Source of the DNA: Tundrisphaera lichenicola
Lineage (GTDB): Bacteria; Planctomycetota; Planctomycetia; Isosphaerales; Isosphaeraceae
Length of the DNA stretch: 64,000 nt
Direction of reading: 5' to 3'
Assembly (NCBI RefSeq): GCF_051175385.1
Contig: NZ_CP195106.1
Location: 310,001-374,000, forward strand
Positions 1 through 8,627 of this stretch are shown one piece after another (position 1 is the stretch's first letter; each line of letters begins with the position of its first letter). The notes under the pieces are model-generated. The model saw only the letters and a program-made list of their open reading frames with translations. It did no database searches and was not told the DNA's origin. Position numbers and translations under genes: made by a program.

Positions 1-184
1 TCGAAGCGGGATGATCGAGGGAAGGCGGTCCTTGAACCGTCGACCGGCGATCCGGTCCGATCCTGGAACGATGGGAGCCAATTGTCTTCTCTTACTTTTG
101 TCGTTGATGCCAGCCGAGGGTATCGGTACGCTGGATTCAGGCTGGGCGGGATCTCGGGTTCGAGGGGCATGGGGAGGGCGTTCG

Positions 185-1501
185 ATGGGTCTGGCAACTC
201 GTGATTCTTCGACCATCGAGGGGTGGAAGGCCCCGGTTCGCCTGGCCTGGCGGCACCGCTGGGGCCTGGCCGCCGTTGCGGGCCTGCTCGCCTTTGGCGG
301 GCTCTGGGCCTGGTGGGCCACCCAGCTCTGGGGCCTGCCCGACATCGGCGACCCGTTCGATGTCGCGGCGTTCGAAACCTTCAGCGTCCCCGACGAGCGC
401 AATGCCTTCTTCGAGTATCGCGATGCTTCCGCGTTGACCATGTCGACCTGGAAGAAGATCCGGGGCAACAAGAGTGGCCCGGAACTCGAATTCCCCAAGG
501 AGGGATGGTCGAAGGCCAATTCCGTCTGGCGCGACTTCCTGGCCCAGTCGGGCGAGGCTCTCACTATCTGGAGGGCCGGGAGCGAGAAGCCGGGTTTTCT
601 TTATATCCATCCCGACGGGTTGAGCTTCGGGACCTTGCTCCCAGTCTCTCAGGAACTTCGGATGCTGGCCAGGCTCGCGATCCTGGAAGGCTCGCGGCTC
701 GAAGCCGAGGGGGACATGGCCGGTGCCTGGGGATGGTATCGCGCGGCCCTGCGATCGAGTCGCCATAGCGGACTTCACGGCTTCATGATCGAGCGGCTGA
801 TCGGGGCCGCCATGCATGAGGACGCGTCGAAGGGCCTGACCCGGTGGGCTTCCGACCCTCGGGTCGACGCCCCGCTCCTCCGCCGGGCGCTCGATGAGGT
901 GATCGCCATCGACGCCATGACGGCGCCCCATTCGGTGGCCCTCAAACTCGAATACCTGGTCTCGATCCGGTCAATGGGCGACCCCAACCTCATCGGAGAT
1001 GTTCTGGTCCAACAAAACACGAATGAAGCCGCCGATTGGTGTCAGGAGTTGCCCATTTCGGATCTCAACAAAGAGCGAATCCAGGAGGTCCGCGTCCTGG
1101 CCGCGAACGACCGGGAGCGGAGCGTTCGCGTCTCTCGGCTCATGATGGCCAACTGGCTGGCCCAGGTCGACAAGCCCCCTTCGCGACGGGCGAGACTCTA
1201 CCGGGCCGACCCGCCGATCTATGAACTCGACCCGGACGGCCCTCCCGAGTCGAAGGCCATCCCGCCCGAGGAACTCTCGCGATGGCTCGATTCGTCGATG
1301 CTCGCGGCACGACATTTCCGGTTCCTGAGCAAGTACACTCCGGCGATCGAAAAAGAGCGAGTTCGCCAGGCTCGATTGGTGGTCCACCTGGCGGATCAGC
1401 TCTACCGGCGCGAGCACGGGGGGACCCCGCCGACTTCGCCGGAGGCACTGGTCGGGCCTTATTTGAAGGCCTTGCCCGAGGAGTTCGTGGTCGATCCTTG
1501 A
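185..1501 (+). CDS. Hypothetical single-pass membrane protein
   Basis: This 438-residue protein is not a family I recognise. One membrane segment lies near residues 25-46 (AAVAGLLAFGGLWAWW), leaving a long C-terminal domain outside the cytoplasm. The last ~45 residues (LYRREHGGTPPTSPEAL, then YLKALPEEF) resemble the tail of many planctomycete secreted proteins of the form YRxxHGxxPxSLEALVPxYLxxxPxDP. The frame is open from position 11, but ATG 185 is preferred because GGGGAGGG sits just upstream and the signal-anchor then falls at the N-terminus. A long palindrome follows the stop. Confidence 0.7.
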   Translation: MGLATRDSSTIEGWKAPVRLAWRHRWGLAAVAGLLAFGGLWAWWATQLWGLPDIGDPFDVAAFETFSVPDERNAFFEYRDASALTMSTWKKIRGNKSGPELEFPKEGWSKANSVWRDFLAQSGEALTIWRAGSEKPGFLYIHPDGLSFGTLLPVSQELRMLARLAILEGSRLEAEGDMAGAWGWYRAALRSSRHSGLHGFMIERLIGAAMHEDASKGLTRWASDPRVDAPLLRRALDEVIAIDAMTAPHSVALKLEYLVSIRSMGDPNLIGDVLVQQNTNEAADWCQELPISDLNKERIQEVRVLAANDRERSVRVSRLMMANWLAQVDKPPSRRARLYRADPPIYELDPDGPPESKAIPPEELSRWLDSSMLAARHFRFLSKYTPAIEKERVRQARLVVHLADQLYRREHGGTPPTSPEALVGPYLKALPEEFVVDP

Positions 1502-1529
1502 TCCAGGGTGGTTTTTGACAAGGAGGCAC

Positions 1530-1604
1530 GTAGGGTGGCGTCGAGCGAAGCGAGGCCCACCGCAATTTACCTGGTGGGCCTCGCTTCACTCGACGTCACC
1601 CTAC
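1530..1604. repeat. Large imperfect palindrome, 32-bp arms
   Basis: Arms 1530-1561 and 1573-1604 pair over 32 positions with two imperfections and an 11-nt loop. It begins GTAGGGTGGCGTCGAGC. It lies between the convergent ends of the membrane protein and the TPR lipoprotein. There is no T-tract, so it may be a dispersed palindromic (REP-like) element that also acts as a bidirectional terminator. Confidence 0.75.
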
Positions 1605-1616
1605 AGGACCAGTGTT

Positions 1617-2486
1617 TCAGCGACGGAGCCGCTCGGATATCTCTCGGGCGACGGGAGATTCGGGCTGGAGGTGGAGGGCCCGCTCGGCGGCGAGCCGGGC
1701 CTGTTCGGGCTTCCGGTCGGCCTCGAAGGCCCGGGCGAGCACCAGCAGGACATCGGCCCGGCCGGTGAGGTTTTCGGCGGCGAATTTGAGGTCCGAGATT
1801 GCCGAGCCGGGGCGGTTCAGGGCCAAGAGGGTCAGGCCCCTCTGGAAGCGGACGTCGGCGTCCTCGGGGCTCAGCTCGGTCGCCTGATCGAGCCGGACCA
1901 GGGCTTGCTCGGGCTGGCCCCGATCGAGCTGGATCGCGGCGACCCGGACGATCGCCGGTGGCGAGGCGGGGTCGAGTTCGAGCGAGCGGAAATAAGCCGC
2001 CAGGGCGTCATCGCGGCGGCCGAGGGTTTCCAGGGTCTTCCCCCGGGCAAAGTGGGCCTCGGCCCGATGGGGCTCGACCTCGATGGCCTTCTCGAACCGG
2101 CAGAGTGCCTCCGCAGGGCGGTCCATCCTGGCGTCGATCTGGCCGAGCCCGACCAGTGCCCCGACGTAGTGCGGCTCCAGGATCAAGGCCCGGCGGAATT
2201 CGTTCTCGGCCCCGCCCAGGTCGTTCTGGAATTGCAGGACCTTGCCGAGCCGGTAATGAAGCTCGGCCGAGCTGGGCGTCTGGACCAGCAGCTTTTCCAG
2301 GTCGGCTCGGGCCTGGGGGTAGTCGCCCCGGTCCATGGCCGAGGTGGCCGCCTGGCTCAACTGCTGGCGGCGCAAGGCCATCTCGGGGGCTTCGGCGGCC
2401 AGCTCGCGACGTTGCCGGACCGCAGCACATCCCGGGAGCAGGCCCAGGGCGACGCAACACCCGGCTATCACGGCCGATCGCCGCAT
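1617..2486 (-). CDS. TPR-repeat lipoprotein
   Basis: A 289-residue secreted protein with a lipoprotein signal peptide whose lipobox is LLPGC, near residue 20. The mature part is about six tetratricopeptide repeats, visible as motifs such as AELHYRLGKVLQFQNDLGGA, AEAHFARGKTLETLGRRDDA and ADVRFQRGLTLLALNRPGSA. TPR arrays bind other proteins, so a role as an envelope scaffold is inferred. It lies 174 bp downstream of trpS on the same strand and may be read through from it. ATG 2486 has GGAGGGG close upstream. Confidence 0.85.
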   Translation of the reverse strand: MRRSAVIAGCCVALGLLPGCAAVRQRRELAAEAPEMALRRQQLSQAATSAMDRGDYPQARADLEKLLVQTPSSAELHYRLGKVLQFQNDLGGAENEFRRALILEPHYVGALVGLGQIDARMDRPAEALCRFEKAIEVEPHRAEAHFARGKTLETLGRRDDALAAYFRSLELDPASPPAIVRVAAIQLDRGQPEQALVRLDQATELSPEDADVRFQRGLTLLALNRPGSAISDLKFAAENLTGRADVLLVLARAFEADRKPEQARLAAERALHLQPESPVAREISERLRR

Positions 2487-2660
2487 GCGTCCCCTCCCTG
2501 GTTAGGATTTCGGCCCGAAGGACGAACGCCCCGTCCCCGATCATCCCTAACTTCGGCACGATCGCGCGGTCGAGTTGAGGCAGACGTGGGATTGAGCACC
2601 CGGAGGGCCGCAAGAATAGGCCCGAGGCCCTCCTCGGTCAATCCCGATCCCGGGGCGGCT

Positions 2661-3623
2661 TCAGCCCACTCCGCTCGCCGATCGGGCGCGATCGAGGACG
2701 ACCCGGGCGGCCTTCCGGGCGCGTTCGGCGGCGGCCCGGCGGACCTCGGCCACCCGCTCGGGGTGGGCGACCAGGTCGGCCCTCCGCTCGCGGGGCTCGG
2801 CGAATCTCCGGCTGATATGTTCGGCCAGTCGGGTCTTCACCTCGCCATAGCCGATGCCCCCGGCTCGGTATCGGCCCTCGACCTCGGCCACCTCGTCGGC
2901 CGGGGCGAACAGCTTGAAGAGTCCGAACAGGTTGTCGGTCTCGGGGTCCTTGGGGGCTTCGACCGGCGTGCTGTCGGTCACGATCTTCTTGCACTTCTTG
3001 AGGATCGTCCTGGGGTCGTCGAAGATTTCGATGGTGTTGTCGTAGCTCTTGGACATCTTCCGGCCGTCCAGCCCGGGGACCACGGCCACGGAGTCGAGGA
3101 TCAGCGGCTTGGGGAGCTTGAAGGTCTCGCCGTGGACGTGGTTGAACCGCTCGGCGATATCCCGGGTGATCTCCAGGTGCTGCTTCTGGTCCTGCCCGAC
3201 GGGGACGACGTCGGCGTCATAGAGCAGGATGTCGGCCGCCTGGAGGACCGGATAAGCGAACAGGCCGTGCTCGGCGGGGAGTCCCTGCTGGACCTTGTCC
3301 TTGTAGCTGACGCACTTCTCCAGCCAGCCCATCGGGGTGACGCTGGTCAGGAGCCAGGCCAGTTCTGTCGTCTCGGGGACGTCGGACTGGACGAACAGCG
3401 TGGCCGACTCGGGGTCGAGCCCCAGGGCCAGCAGGTCCACGATCACGTCGAAGACATACCCGCGCAGCCTGGCCGCGTCGCGGACGCTGGTCAGGGCGTG
3501 ATAGTCGGCCACGAAATAGTAGGCGTCGTTGTCGCGCTGGAGGTCGATATACTGGCGGATCGCCCCCAGATAGTTGCCGATGTGCAGGGCGCCCGATGGC
3601 TGGATTCCGGACAGGACACGCAT
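2661..3623 (-). CDS. trpS: Tryptophan--tRNA ligase
   Basis: Class I aminoacyl-tRNA synthetase that charges tRNA-Trp in the cytoplasm. The N-terminal GIQPSGALHIGNYLG carries the HIGH-type motif (HIGN) and DGRKMSKSYDN carries the KMSKS motif near residue 195. The length of 320 aa fits bacterial TrpS. The frame can be opened from a TTG at 3647, but ATG 3623 gives the usual MRVLSGIQPSG beginning. It lies 51 bp downstream of the Uma2 gene, so cotranscription with nadD and Uma2 is possible. No T-box leader is apparent. Confidence 0.96.
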   Translation of the reverse strand: MRVLSGIQPSGALHIGNYLGAIRQYIDLQRDNDAYYFVADYHALTSVRDAARLRGYVFDVIVDLLALGLDPESATLFVQSDVPETTELAWLLTSVTPMGWLEKCVSYKDKVQQGLPAEHGLFAYPVLQAADILLYDADVVPVGQDQKQHLEITRDIAERFNHVHGETFKLPKPLILDSVAVVPGLDGRKMSKSYDNTIEIFDDPRTILKKCKKIVTDSTPVEAPKDPETDNLFGLFKLFAPADEVAEVEGRYRAGGIGYGEVKTRLAEHISRRFAEPRERRADLVAHPERVAEVRRAAAERARKAARVVLDRARSASGVG

Positions 3624-3674
3624 GGCTTCTCGCGAGTCGGTGGACAAGGGGCCAGTCGGCCCCGGAGCGGTGGA

Positions 3675-4568
3675 TCAATCGGACTCTTCCGGGTCCAGGC
3701 CCAGAGCCCGGAGCCGGGCCGCCAGTCGGTCGGCCCTCCGTTTCTCGGCCTCGGCCCGGATCCGCTCGGCCTCGGCCTTCTGCATCTCGGCTTCGGCCCG
3801 GATCCGCTCGGCCTCGGCCTTTCGCTTCTCGGTGGCGGCCTTGCGCCTTTCCGCCTCGGCTCGACGATGTTCGGCCCCGGCGCGGTCGGTCGCTTCGCGG
3901 GCGATCTGCTCCGAGGCGTCGCGTTGTCGGGCGGTCTCGGCGAAGGTCGTGAAGCGTCGGCCGTCGGGGTCGAAGATGGTCAGATCTTCCCCCAACTCGA
4001 ACCGGATGCCCAGCCGGGGGCTGACCCAGCCGGAGGTCTCGACGATCGGCCGGAGGATTTCGCCTTCGCGGATCCAGCCGTCCATCCGGATCTTGTACGG
4101 GTCGAAGTAATAATACTCTTCGACCCCATAGCGTTCGTAGAAATTGCGCTTGTAGTCCATCACCCGTTGGCGGTTGCTGGGCGAATGGATCTCGAAGACG
4201 ACCTGCGGCCCGATGCCCCCCTCCTCGTGCTGGATGTAGGAGGTCCGATAGCCTTTGGGCCGTCCGAAGATGACCATCACGTCGGGGGCCAGCCGTCTCC
4301 TGTTCTTCCCCTCGACGGGATACCACATCTGGTTGCCCGCGACGAAGACGTCGGGGTTGTCGGCGAAGACGACGTCGAGCCCCCCCTTGATCGTGACGAT
4401 CCACTCGTACTGGAGGGTGTTGTCCGACATCGGCCGCCCATCATCCCCGGGATAGTTGACGTTGGGCGGCCCGAAGAGCGGTTCGGGGGCGTGGTCGCGG
4501 GGCCGTCGCCGTCCCCACGGGGGGTTGTCGAGCCATCGGAGAGATTCGGGCGATGTTCGGGTACTCAT
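3675..4568 (-). CDS. Uma2 family (DUF820) endonuclease-like protein with coiled-coil tail
   Basis: A 297-residue protein of the Uma2/DUF820 family, which has a PD-(D/E)XK nuclease fold. The expected acidic and lysine positions are visible in LAPDVMVIFGRPKG, GPQVVFEIHSPSN and the following DYKRNFYERYGVEEYYYFDP. Residues 1-46 are an N-terminal extension common in planctomycete members. Residues ~215-290 form a highly charged coiled coil made of repeated AEAERIRAEAE-type segments. DNA substrate and biological role are unknown for most members. It sits between nadD and trpS with 50-70 bp gaps. Confidence 0.85.
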   Translation of the reverse strand: MSTRTSPESLRWLDNPPWGRRRPRDHAPEPLFGPPNVNYPGDDGRPMSDNTLQYEWIVTIKGGLDVVFADNPDVFVAGNQMWYPVEGKNRRRLAPDVMVIFGRPKGYRTSYIQHEEGGIGPQVVFEIHSPSNRQRVMDYKRNFYERYGVEEYYYFDPYKIRMDGWIREGEILRPIVETSGWVSPRLGIRFELGEDLTIFDPDGRRFTTFAETARQRDASEQIAREATDRAGAEHRRAEAERRKAATEKRKAEAERIRAEAEMQKAEAERIRAEAEKRRADRLAARLRALGLDPEESD

Positions 4569-4637
4569 GGCGGTCCCGGCCTCGATCCGAGGGGTGGCGT
4601 CCGGACATCCCGGGCGATCGGTCCTTCAGGTTCCAGT

Positions 4638-5246
4638 CTACCCGCGATCCGGGCCCGACGCGACCTCGGGCGGGTAGAGGCCGTGGGCCTCGATGTACGC
4701 CTCGACGGCCCGGGGGACCTGGTATCGGATCGACCGCCCCTCGCGCCGACGTCGGCGGATCTCGTGCGAGGCCAGGCCGATCGGCGGGATGGTGACCCGG
4801 CGGATCGGCCGGGCTCCGGCGGGGAGTTCGGGCAGGGTCGGCTCGAACCCCGGGCGGTTGGCCACGACCAGGGTGGCCATCCGGAGGATCTGGCCGGGCT
4901 CTCGCCAGTGGGGGAGGTCGACCAGGCTGTCGGCGCCGATCAGGAAGAACAGCTCGTCCTCGGGCCTCTCCCGGCGGATCACCTCCAGGGTGTCGACACT
5001 ATAATGAGGGCCGGGCCGCCTGGTCTCGATCTCCGAGACCTCGAAGGCCGGATGCCCGGCGACCGCCAGCCGGACCATCTCCACCCGGTGATCGACGGCG
5101 GTCCGCCCCTCCGGCTTGTGCGGCGGGGAGCCGCTCACCACGAACCAGACCCGGTCCAGCTCGCACGCCTCGCGACACGCCTCGGCCAGGATCAGGTGCC
5201 CGAGGTGGATCGGGTCGAACGTGCCGCCATAGAGACCGAGTCGCAT
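4638..5246 (-). CDS. nadD: Nicotinate-nucleotide adenylyltransferase
   Basis: Transfers AMP from ATP to nicotinate mononucleotide to make deamido-NAD in NAD biosynthesis. MRLGLYGGTFDPIHLGHL is the nucleotidyltransferase signature with its HxGH-type motif, and the C-terminal IPPIGLASHEIRRRRREGRS holds the ISSTxIR-type motif. At 202 aa it is of normal length. The frame is open upstream to 5492, but ATG 5246 is the family start. It heads a minus-strand series with Uma2 and trpS and diverges from the DUF1559 gene. Confidence 0.95.
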   Translation of the reverse strand: MRLGLYGGTFDPIHLGHLILAEACREACELDRVWFVVSGSPPHKPEGRTAVDHRVEMVRLAVAGHPAFEVSEIETRRPGPHYSVDTLEVIRRERPEDELFFLIGADSLVDLPHWREPGQILRMATLVVANRPGFEPTLPELPAGARPIRRVTIPPIGLASHEIRRRRREGRSIRYQVPRAVEAYIEAHGLYPPEVASGPDRG

Positions 5247-5651
5247 CGCCGATTCGCTCCGCGAGAAATCCGGCCCGGGGTCCTCGACATCCCCGGAGCC
5301 TCCAGCATGATCGGTCCCAGGGTAATCCCCGGGACGCTCGGGGACCAGAGCGAGGGCCCGACAATCCTCGGGCGTCCGTGGCGTCGAGGATCTTCGCGCC
5401 CGACCCGGACGGGCTATCCGGCGATGAGGCGGCGGAAATTTGTCCAGAGTGGCGAAGTTTGCTCCATCATCGAATCCTGGCGACATCGTCATTCAATTTG
5501 CATAAATTTCTGGCATGATTTGGGTTGTGTGTAGAAAATCGGAACGGTGTACCCGTGGTCCTGCATTTGCGTGGTGCCGCCGGTCGCGAGGCAGGCACCG
5601 CCCGTCTCGGTAAGACCTCGATCGCCCTTCCAGCCGAAGGATCCTCATCCC
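5247..5651. other. Divergent intergenic region between nadD and the DUF1559 operon
   Basis: About 400 bp without a convincing gene. An AT-rich patch at 5490-5535 is the most likely place for the promoters of the two divergent units. I could not define clear -35/-10 boxes with acceptable spacing. Confidence 0.5.
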
Positions 5652-6560
5652 ATGACCCGACCTCGCAACGATGGTCGGCCCCGACCTCGGGGCTTCTCGC
5701 TGATCGAACTGCTGATCGTCATCTCCATCATCGGGGTGCTGATCGCGTTGCTGCTGCCGGCGGTCCAGCAATCGAGGGCGGCGGCCGCCCGCGCCCAGTG
5801 CCAGAATAATCTCAAGCAGATCGGCATCGCGATCCACAATTTCGAGAACGCGAGGGGCGGACTGCCCCCGATCGGCGGCTCGCCCACCGATCATAGCTGG
5901 ACGACGCTGATCCTGCCGTATCTCGAGCAGCGTGGGCTCGAAGACGCCTACGATTACGGCCATTACTGGTACGATCCGGTCAATTCGACCGCCGTGATGA
6001 CCCGGATGAGCGTGATGATGTGCCCGTCCGATCCCGTCGCCGGGAACATGATCGAGGGCGCCGTGGGCGCGGTGCCCTTCAAGGCGGCCGCTTGCGACTA
6101 CTTCGCGATCACCGGCGTCAACCCGTCGATGAACTGGACCAACCCCAACAACGACATCACCGGCGCGTTCGGCATCGGCTTCGTGAAGTCCTTCGCGCAC
6201 ATCCTCGACGGCACCTCGAACACCGTGATGGTCTCGGAGATGAGCGGCCGGCCGTTCGCCTACGTCACGGGGTCGAAGCTCAACTCGGCTCTGGCGGCGT
6301 CGACCGGAGGGGCCGGGGCGTGGGCCCACAATAATACCCACAAGCTGATGAGCTACACCGTCGACGGCGGCGTCAAGGGGGGGCCGTGCGGGGTCAACTG
6401 CTCGAGCCGCAACAGCATCTACAGCTTCCACCAGGAAGGTGCGCATGGCCTGTTCGTGGACGGGTCGGTCCGACTCCTCCGGGCCAAGCTCGACGCCAAC
6501 ATCGCCTTCTCGCTGGGCACGGCCGCCGGCGGCGAATTGCTCTCGGCCACGGACTACTGA
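5652..6560 (+). CDS. DUF1559 pilin-like protein (prepilin-type N-terminus)
   Basis: A 302-residue member of the DUF1559 family, which is hugely expanded in planctomycetes. The N-terminus has a type IV prepilin site, RG followed by FSLIELLIVISIIGVLIALL. Next comes QCQNNLKQIGIAIHNFENA, and the C-terminus carries the H-x9-DG motif (HQEGAHGLFVDGSVRLL). Members are exported pseudopilin-like proteins of uncertain function. ATG 5652 is chosen because it puts the prepilin site at residues 14-15. It is the first gene of a five-gene operon and is followed after 8 bp by the next gene. Confidence 0.9.
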   Translation: MTRPRNDGRPRPRGFSLIELLIVISIIGVLIALLLPAVQQSRAAAARAQCQNNLKQIGIAIHNFENARGGLPPIGGSPTDHSWTTLILPYLEQRGLEDAYDYGHYWYDPVNSTAVMTRMSVMMCPSDPVAGNMIEGAVGAVPFKAAACDYFAITGVNPSMNWTNPNNDITGAFGIGFVKSFAHILDGTSNTVMVSEMSGRPFAYVTGSKLNSALAASTGGAGAWAHNNTHKLMSYTVDGGVKGGPCGVNCSSRNSIYSFHQEGAHGLFVDGSVRLLRAKLDANIAFSLGTAAGGELLSATDY

Positions 6561-6568
6561 GGTCGACC

Positions 6569-7024
6569 ATGATCATTCCCGGTGCCGGGCTCGCTCGTCT
6601 CGGATCCGATCGTCGGGCGATCTGGCCGATCCTCCTGGTCGCCCTCTCCTCGATCTCGTGCTCGTCGGAGGACGCGCCGTCGGTCTATCCCGTGGAGGGG
6701 AGGGTCCTCTTTCGGGGGAAGGCGGCCGAGGGAGCCCAGGTGTACCTGCACCCCCGGGATATCCAGCTTCCCGGGTCCGCCCGGCCGAATGGCGTGGTCG
6801 AGCCCGACGGCTCGTTCCGGATCAGCACATTCCGCGAATTCGACGGGGCCCCGCCGGGATCGTACGGCGTTAGCCTGGTCTGGCTCTCGGATTCGGTCCA
6901 GGAGGACGGGGAGGACGCGGGACCGGATCGGCTCCGGGGTCGATATCGCGAGCCGGCCAGGAACCCGTGGACGGTGGTGGTCGCGCCCGGCCCCAACATC
7001 ATCGAACCCCTGGAGCTGAACTGA
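6569..7024 (+). CDS. Transthyretin-like (carboxypeptidase regulatory-like) lipoprotein
   Basis: A 151-residue exported protein. The signal peptide ends in SSISCSS, a plausible lipobox. The mature part reads YPVEGRVLFRGKAAEGAQV, then a second strand pair with GVVEPDGSFRISTF and PPGSYGVSLVW, the pattern of small planctomycete lipoproteins that commonly accompany DUF1559 genes. A beta-sandwich envelope protein is inferred. Its stop codon overlaps the ATG of the DUF1549 gene by one base (TGATG), suggesting translational coupling. Confidence 0.8.
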   Translation: MIIPGAGLARLGSDRRAIWPILLVALSSISCSSEDAPSVYPVEGRVLFRGKAAEGAQVYLHPRDIQLPGSARPNGVVEPDGSFRISTFREFDGAPPGSYGVSLVWLSDSVQEDGEDAGPDRLRGRYREPARNPWTVVVAPGPNIIEPLELN

Positions 7025-8592
7025 TGGTCGGAGCCTCGAAGGCGTCCGAGAGGGATTGGATCGGGCGTACGGCGCGGATCGCCTGGCTCGCTGCGGCTTG
7101 CCCGGCCCTCCTGGTGATCCATCGCCCGGCCGCGGCGGGCGACGAACTCCCGGGTCGGATCGATCGGCGGATCGAGGCGTCGTGCGAGACGGCCGGACTT
7201 GCCCTGGCCGGGCCCGCGGACGATGCCACGTTCCTCCGACGGGCCTCGCTCGACCTGATCGGCCGGATCCCCACGCCCGCCGAGGTGAGGGCGTTCCTCG
7301 AGTCCGAGGCCCCGGACCGCCGGCTTCGGCTGGTTGCCGGACTTGTCGGGTCGCCCGCCCACGCCCGGCAATCGGCCGGATTCTGGCGGAGGGCCTGGGT
7401 CCCGCAGGCCGACTCGGATGCGATGAGGCACGTCGCCGACGAGCTCGACGAATGGCTCGCCTCGCGGCTTGGCCGCCGCGACCGGATCGACGCGATCGTC
7501 CGCGATCTCCTCGGTGCCGGGCAACGCCCCGTGGTGGGCGCCGTCCTTCGGGACGAGGAAGCCCCCGCCGGATTCCTCCTCGCGAACGAGTCCAAGGCCG
7601 AGAACCTCGCGGGCAGCACGGCCCGGGCGTTCCTCGGCGTCAACCTCGCCTGCGCCCAGTGCCACGACCACCCGTTCGCCCCCTGGTCGCGCGACCAGTT
7701 CTGGGAACTGGCCGCCTTCTTCGCCAAGCCCGGGGCGGCCCCCGGCCTGTCGACCCCGTCCGCTCTCATCGGGGACCCGGTCCGCCGGGTCGTCGCCCGG
7801 CCTCCCGACGGTGCCGAGCTGGCCTGGCCCGGCGTCCTCGACGAGGCGACCGGCCGGAAGGTGCTCGCCGGATGGCTGACCGACCCGTCCAACCCCTGGT
7901 TCGCCCGCCAGGTCGTCAACGAGCTATGGTCCCAGTTCTTCGGCCTCGGGTTGGTCGAGTCGTTCGACGACCCGACGGCCGACAACCCCCCGGCGAATCT
8001 CGCCCTCCTCGACGAGCTGGCGGGCGAGTTCGCGGCCTCCGGCTTCGATCTCGAACGGCTCACCACGGCGATCGTCATGAGCCGGGCGTACCAGCGAGAG
8101 GCCGTCCCGCCGGCGGATCCGGCGGGATCGCGGCGGATCTTCGCGTCGGCCTCCCCCCGCCTCCTCTCGGGCGAGCAGCTCTTCGACAGCGTGCGGACCG
8201 CGGCCGGGTTCGCCTCACCCCGCGAGGGGAGCGATGCCGACCGGGTCCGCCAGGACCGGCGTCGTTTCGCCCTGGCGTTCCAGGTGGCCAGGCCGACCTC
8301 GGAGGGCCGCTCGCTGCTCCAGGCCCTGACCCTCATGAATGGCGCCCTCATCGAGGAGGCGACCACTCCGGGACGGACCCCGGTCCTCGTGGCCGCCGAG
8401 TCCCCCTTCTTCGACACGGCCGACCGGGTCCAGGGCCTGTTCCTGGCGACGCTCGGACGGCCGGCTCGCGATGCCGAGCTGGCCCCGCTGGTCGCTCACC
8501 TCGACCGGGCTAATGCGGGACGCGAGGCCTCGACGCTGGCGGACATCCTCTGGGCCTTGCTCAACAGCAGCGAATTCAGCACCAATCATTGA
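7024..8592 (+). CDS. DUF1549/DUF1553 domain secreted protein
   Basis: A 522-residue protein with a signal peptide (residues ~18-39). The DUF1549 half contains FLRRASLDLIGRIPTPAEV and a cytochrome-like CAQCHDHPF motif. The DUF1553 half contains NPWFARQVVNELWSQFFGLG, AIVMSRAYQREA and SPRLLSGEQLFDSV. The pair DUF1549/DUF1553 is characteristic of planctomycetes, is often next to a DUF1501 gene as here, and has been linked by context to polymer degradation or redox chemistry without firm proof. No other CxxCH motif is present, so it lacks the fused cytochrome domain seen in many relatives. Confidence 0.92.
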   Translation: MVGASKASERDWIGRTARIAWLAAACPALLVIHRPAAAGDELPGRIDRRIEASCETAGLALAGPADDATFLRRASLDLIGRIPTPAEVRAFLESEAPDRRLRLVAGLVGSPAHARQSAGFWRRAWVPQADSDAMRHVADELDEWLASRLGRRDRIDAIVRDLLGAGQRPVVGAVLRDEEAPAGFLLANESKAENLAGSTARAFLGVNLACAQCHDHPFAPWSRDQFWELAAFFAKPGAAPGLSTPSALIGDPVRRVVARPPDGAELAWPGVLDEATGRKVLAGWLTDPSNPWFARQVVNELWSQFFGLGLVESFDDPTADNPPANLALLDELAGEFAASGFDLERLTTAIVMSRAYQREAVPPADPAGSRRIFASASPRLLSGEQLFDSVRTAAGFASPREGSDADRVRQDRRRFALAFQVARPTSEGRSLLQALTLMNGALIEEATTPGRTPVLVAAESPFFDTADRVQGLFLATLGRPARDAELAPLVAHLDRANAGREASTLADILWALLNSSEFSTNH

Positions 8593-8627
8593 ATCCAGCG
8601 GGGGCGGCAGCCCCGAGGAGAAGGGCC

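Noticed and set aside
5513..5530. Sigma-54 -24/-12 promoter (TGGCATG...)
   Set aside because: The second element reads TGGGT instead of TTGC at the required spacing.
1515..5534. A 1339-codon open frame on the plus strand
   Set aside because: It runs antisense through the TPR lipoprotein, trpS, Uma2 and nadD. Such frames are a by-product of high GC at third positions; the translation is low-complexity with no domain.
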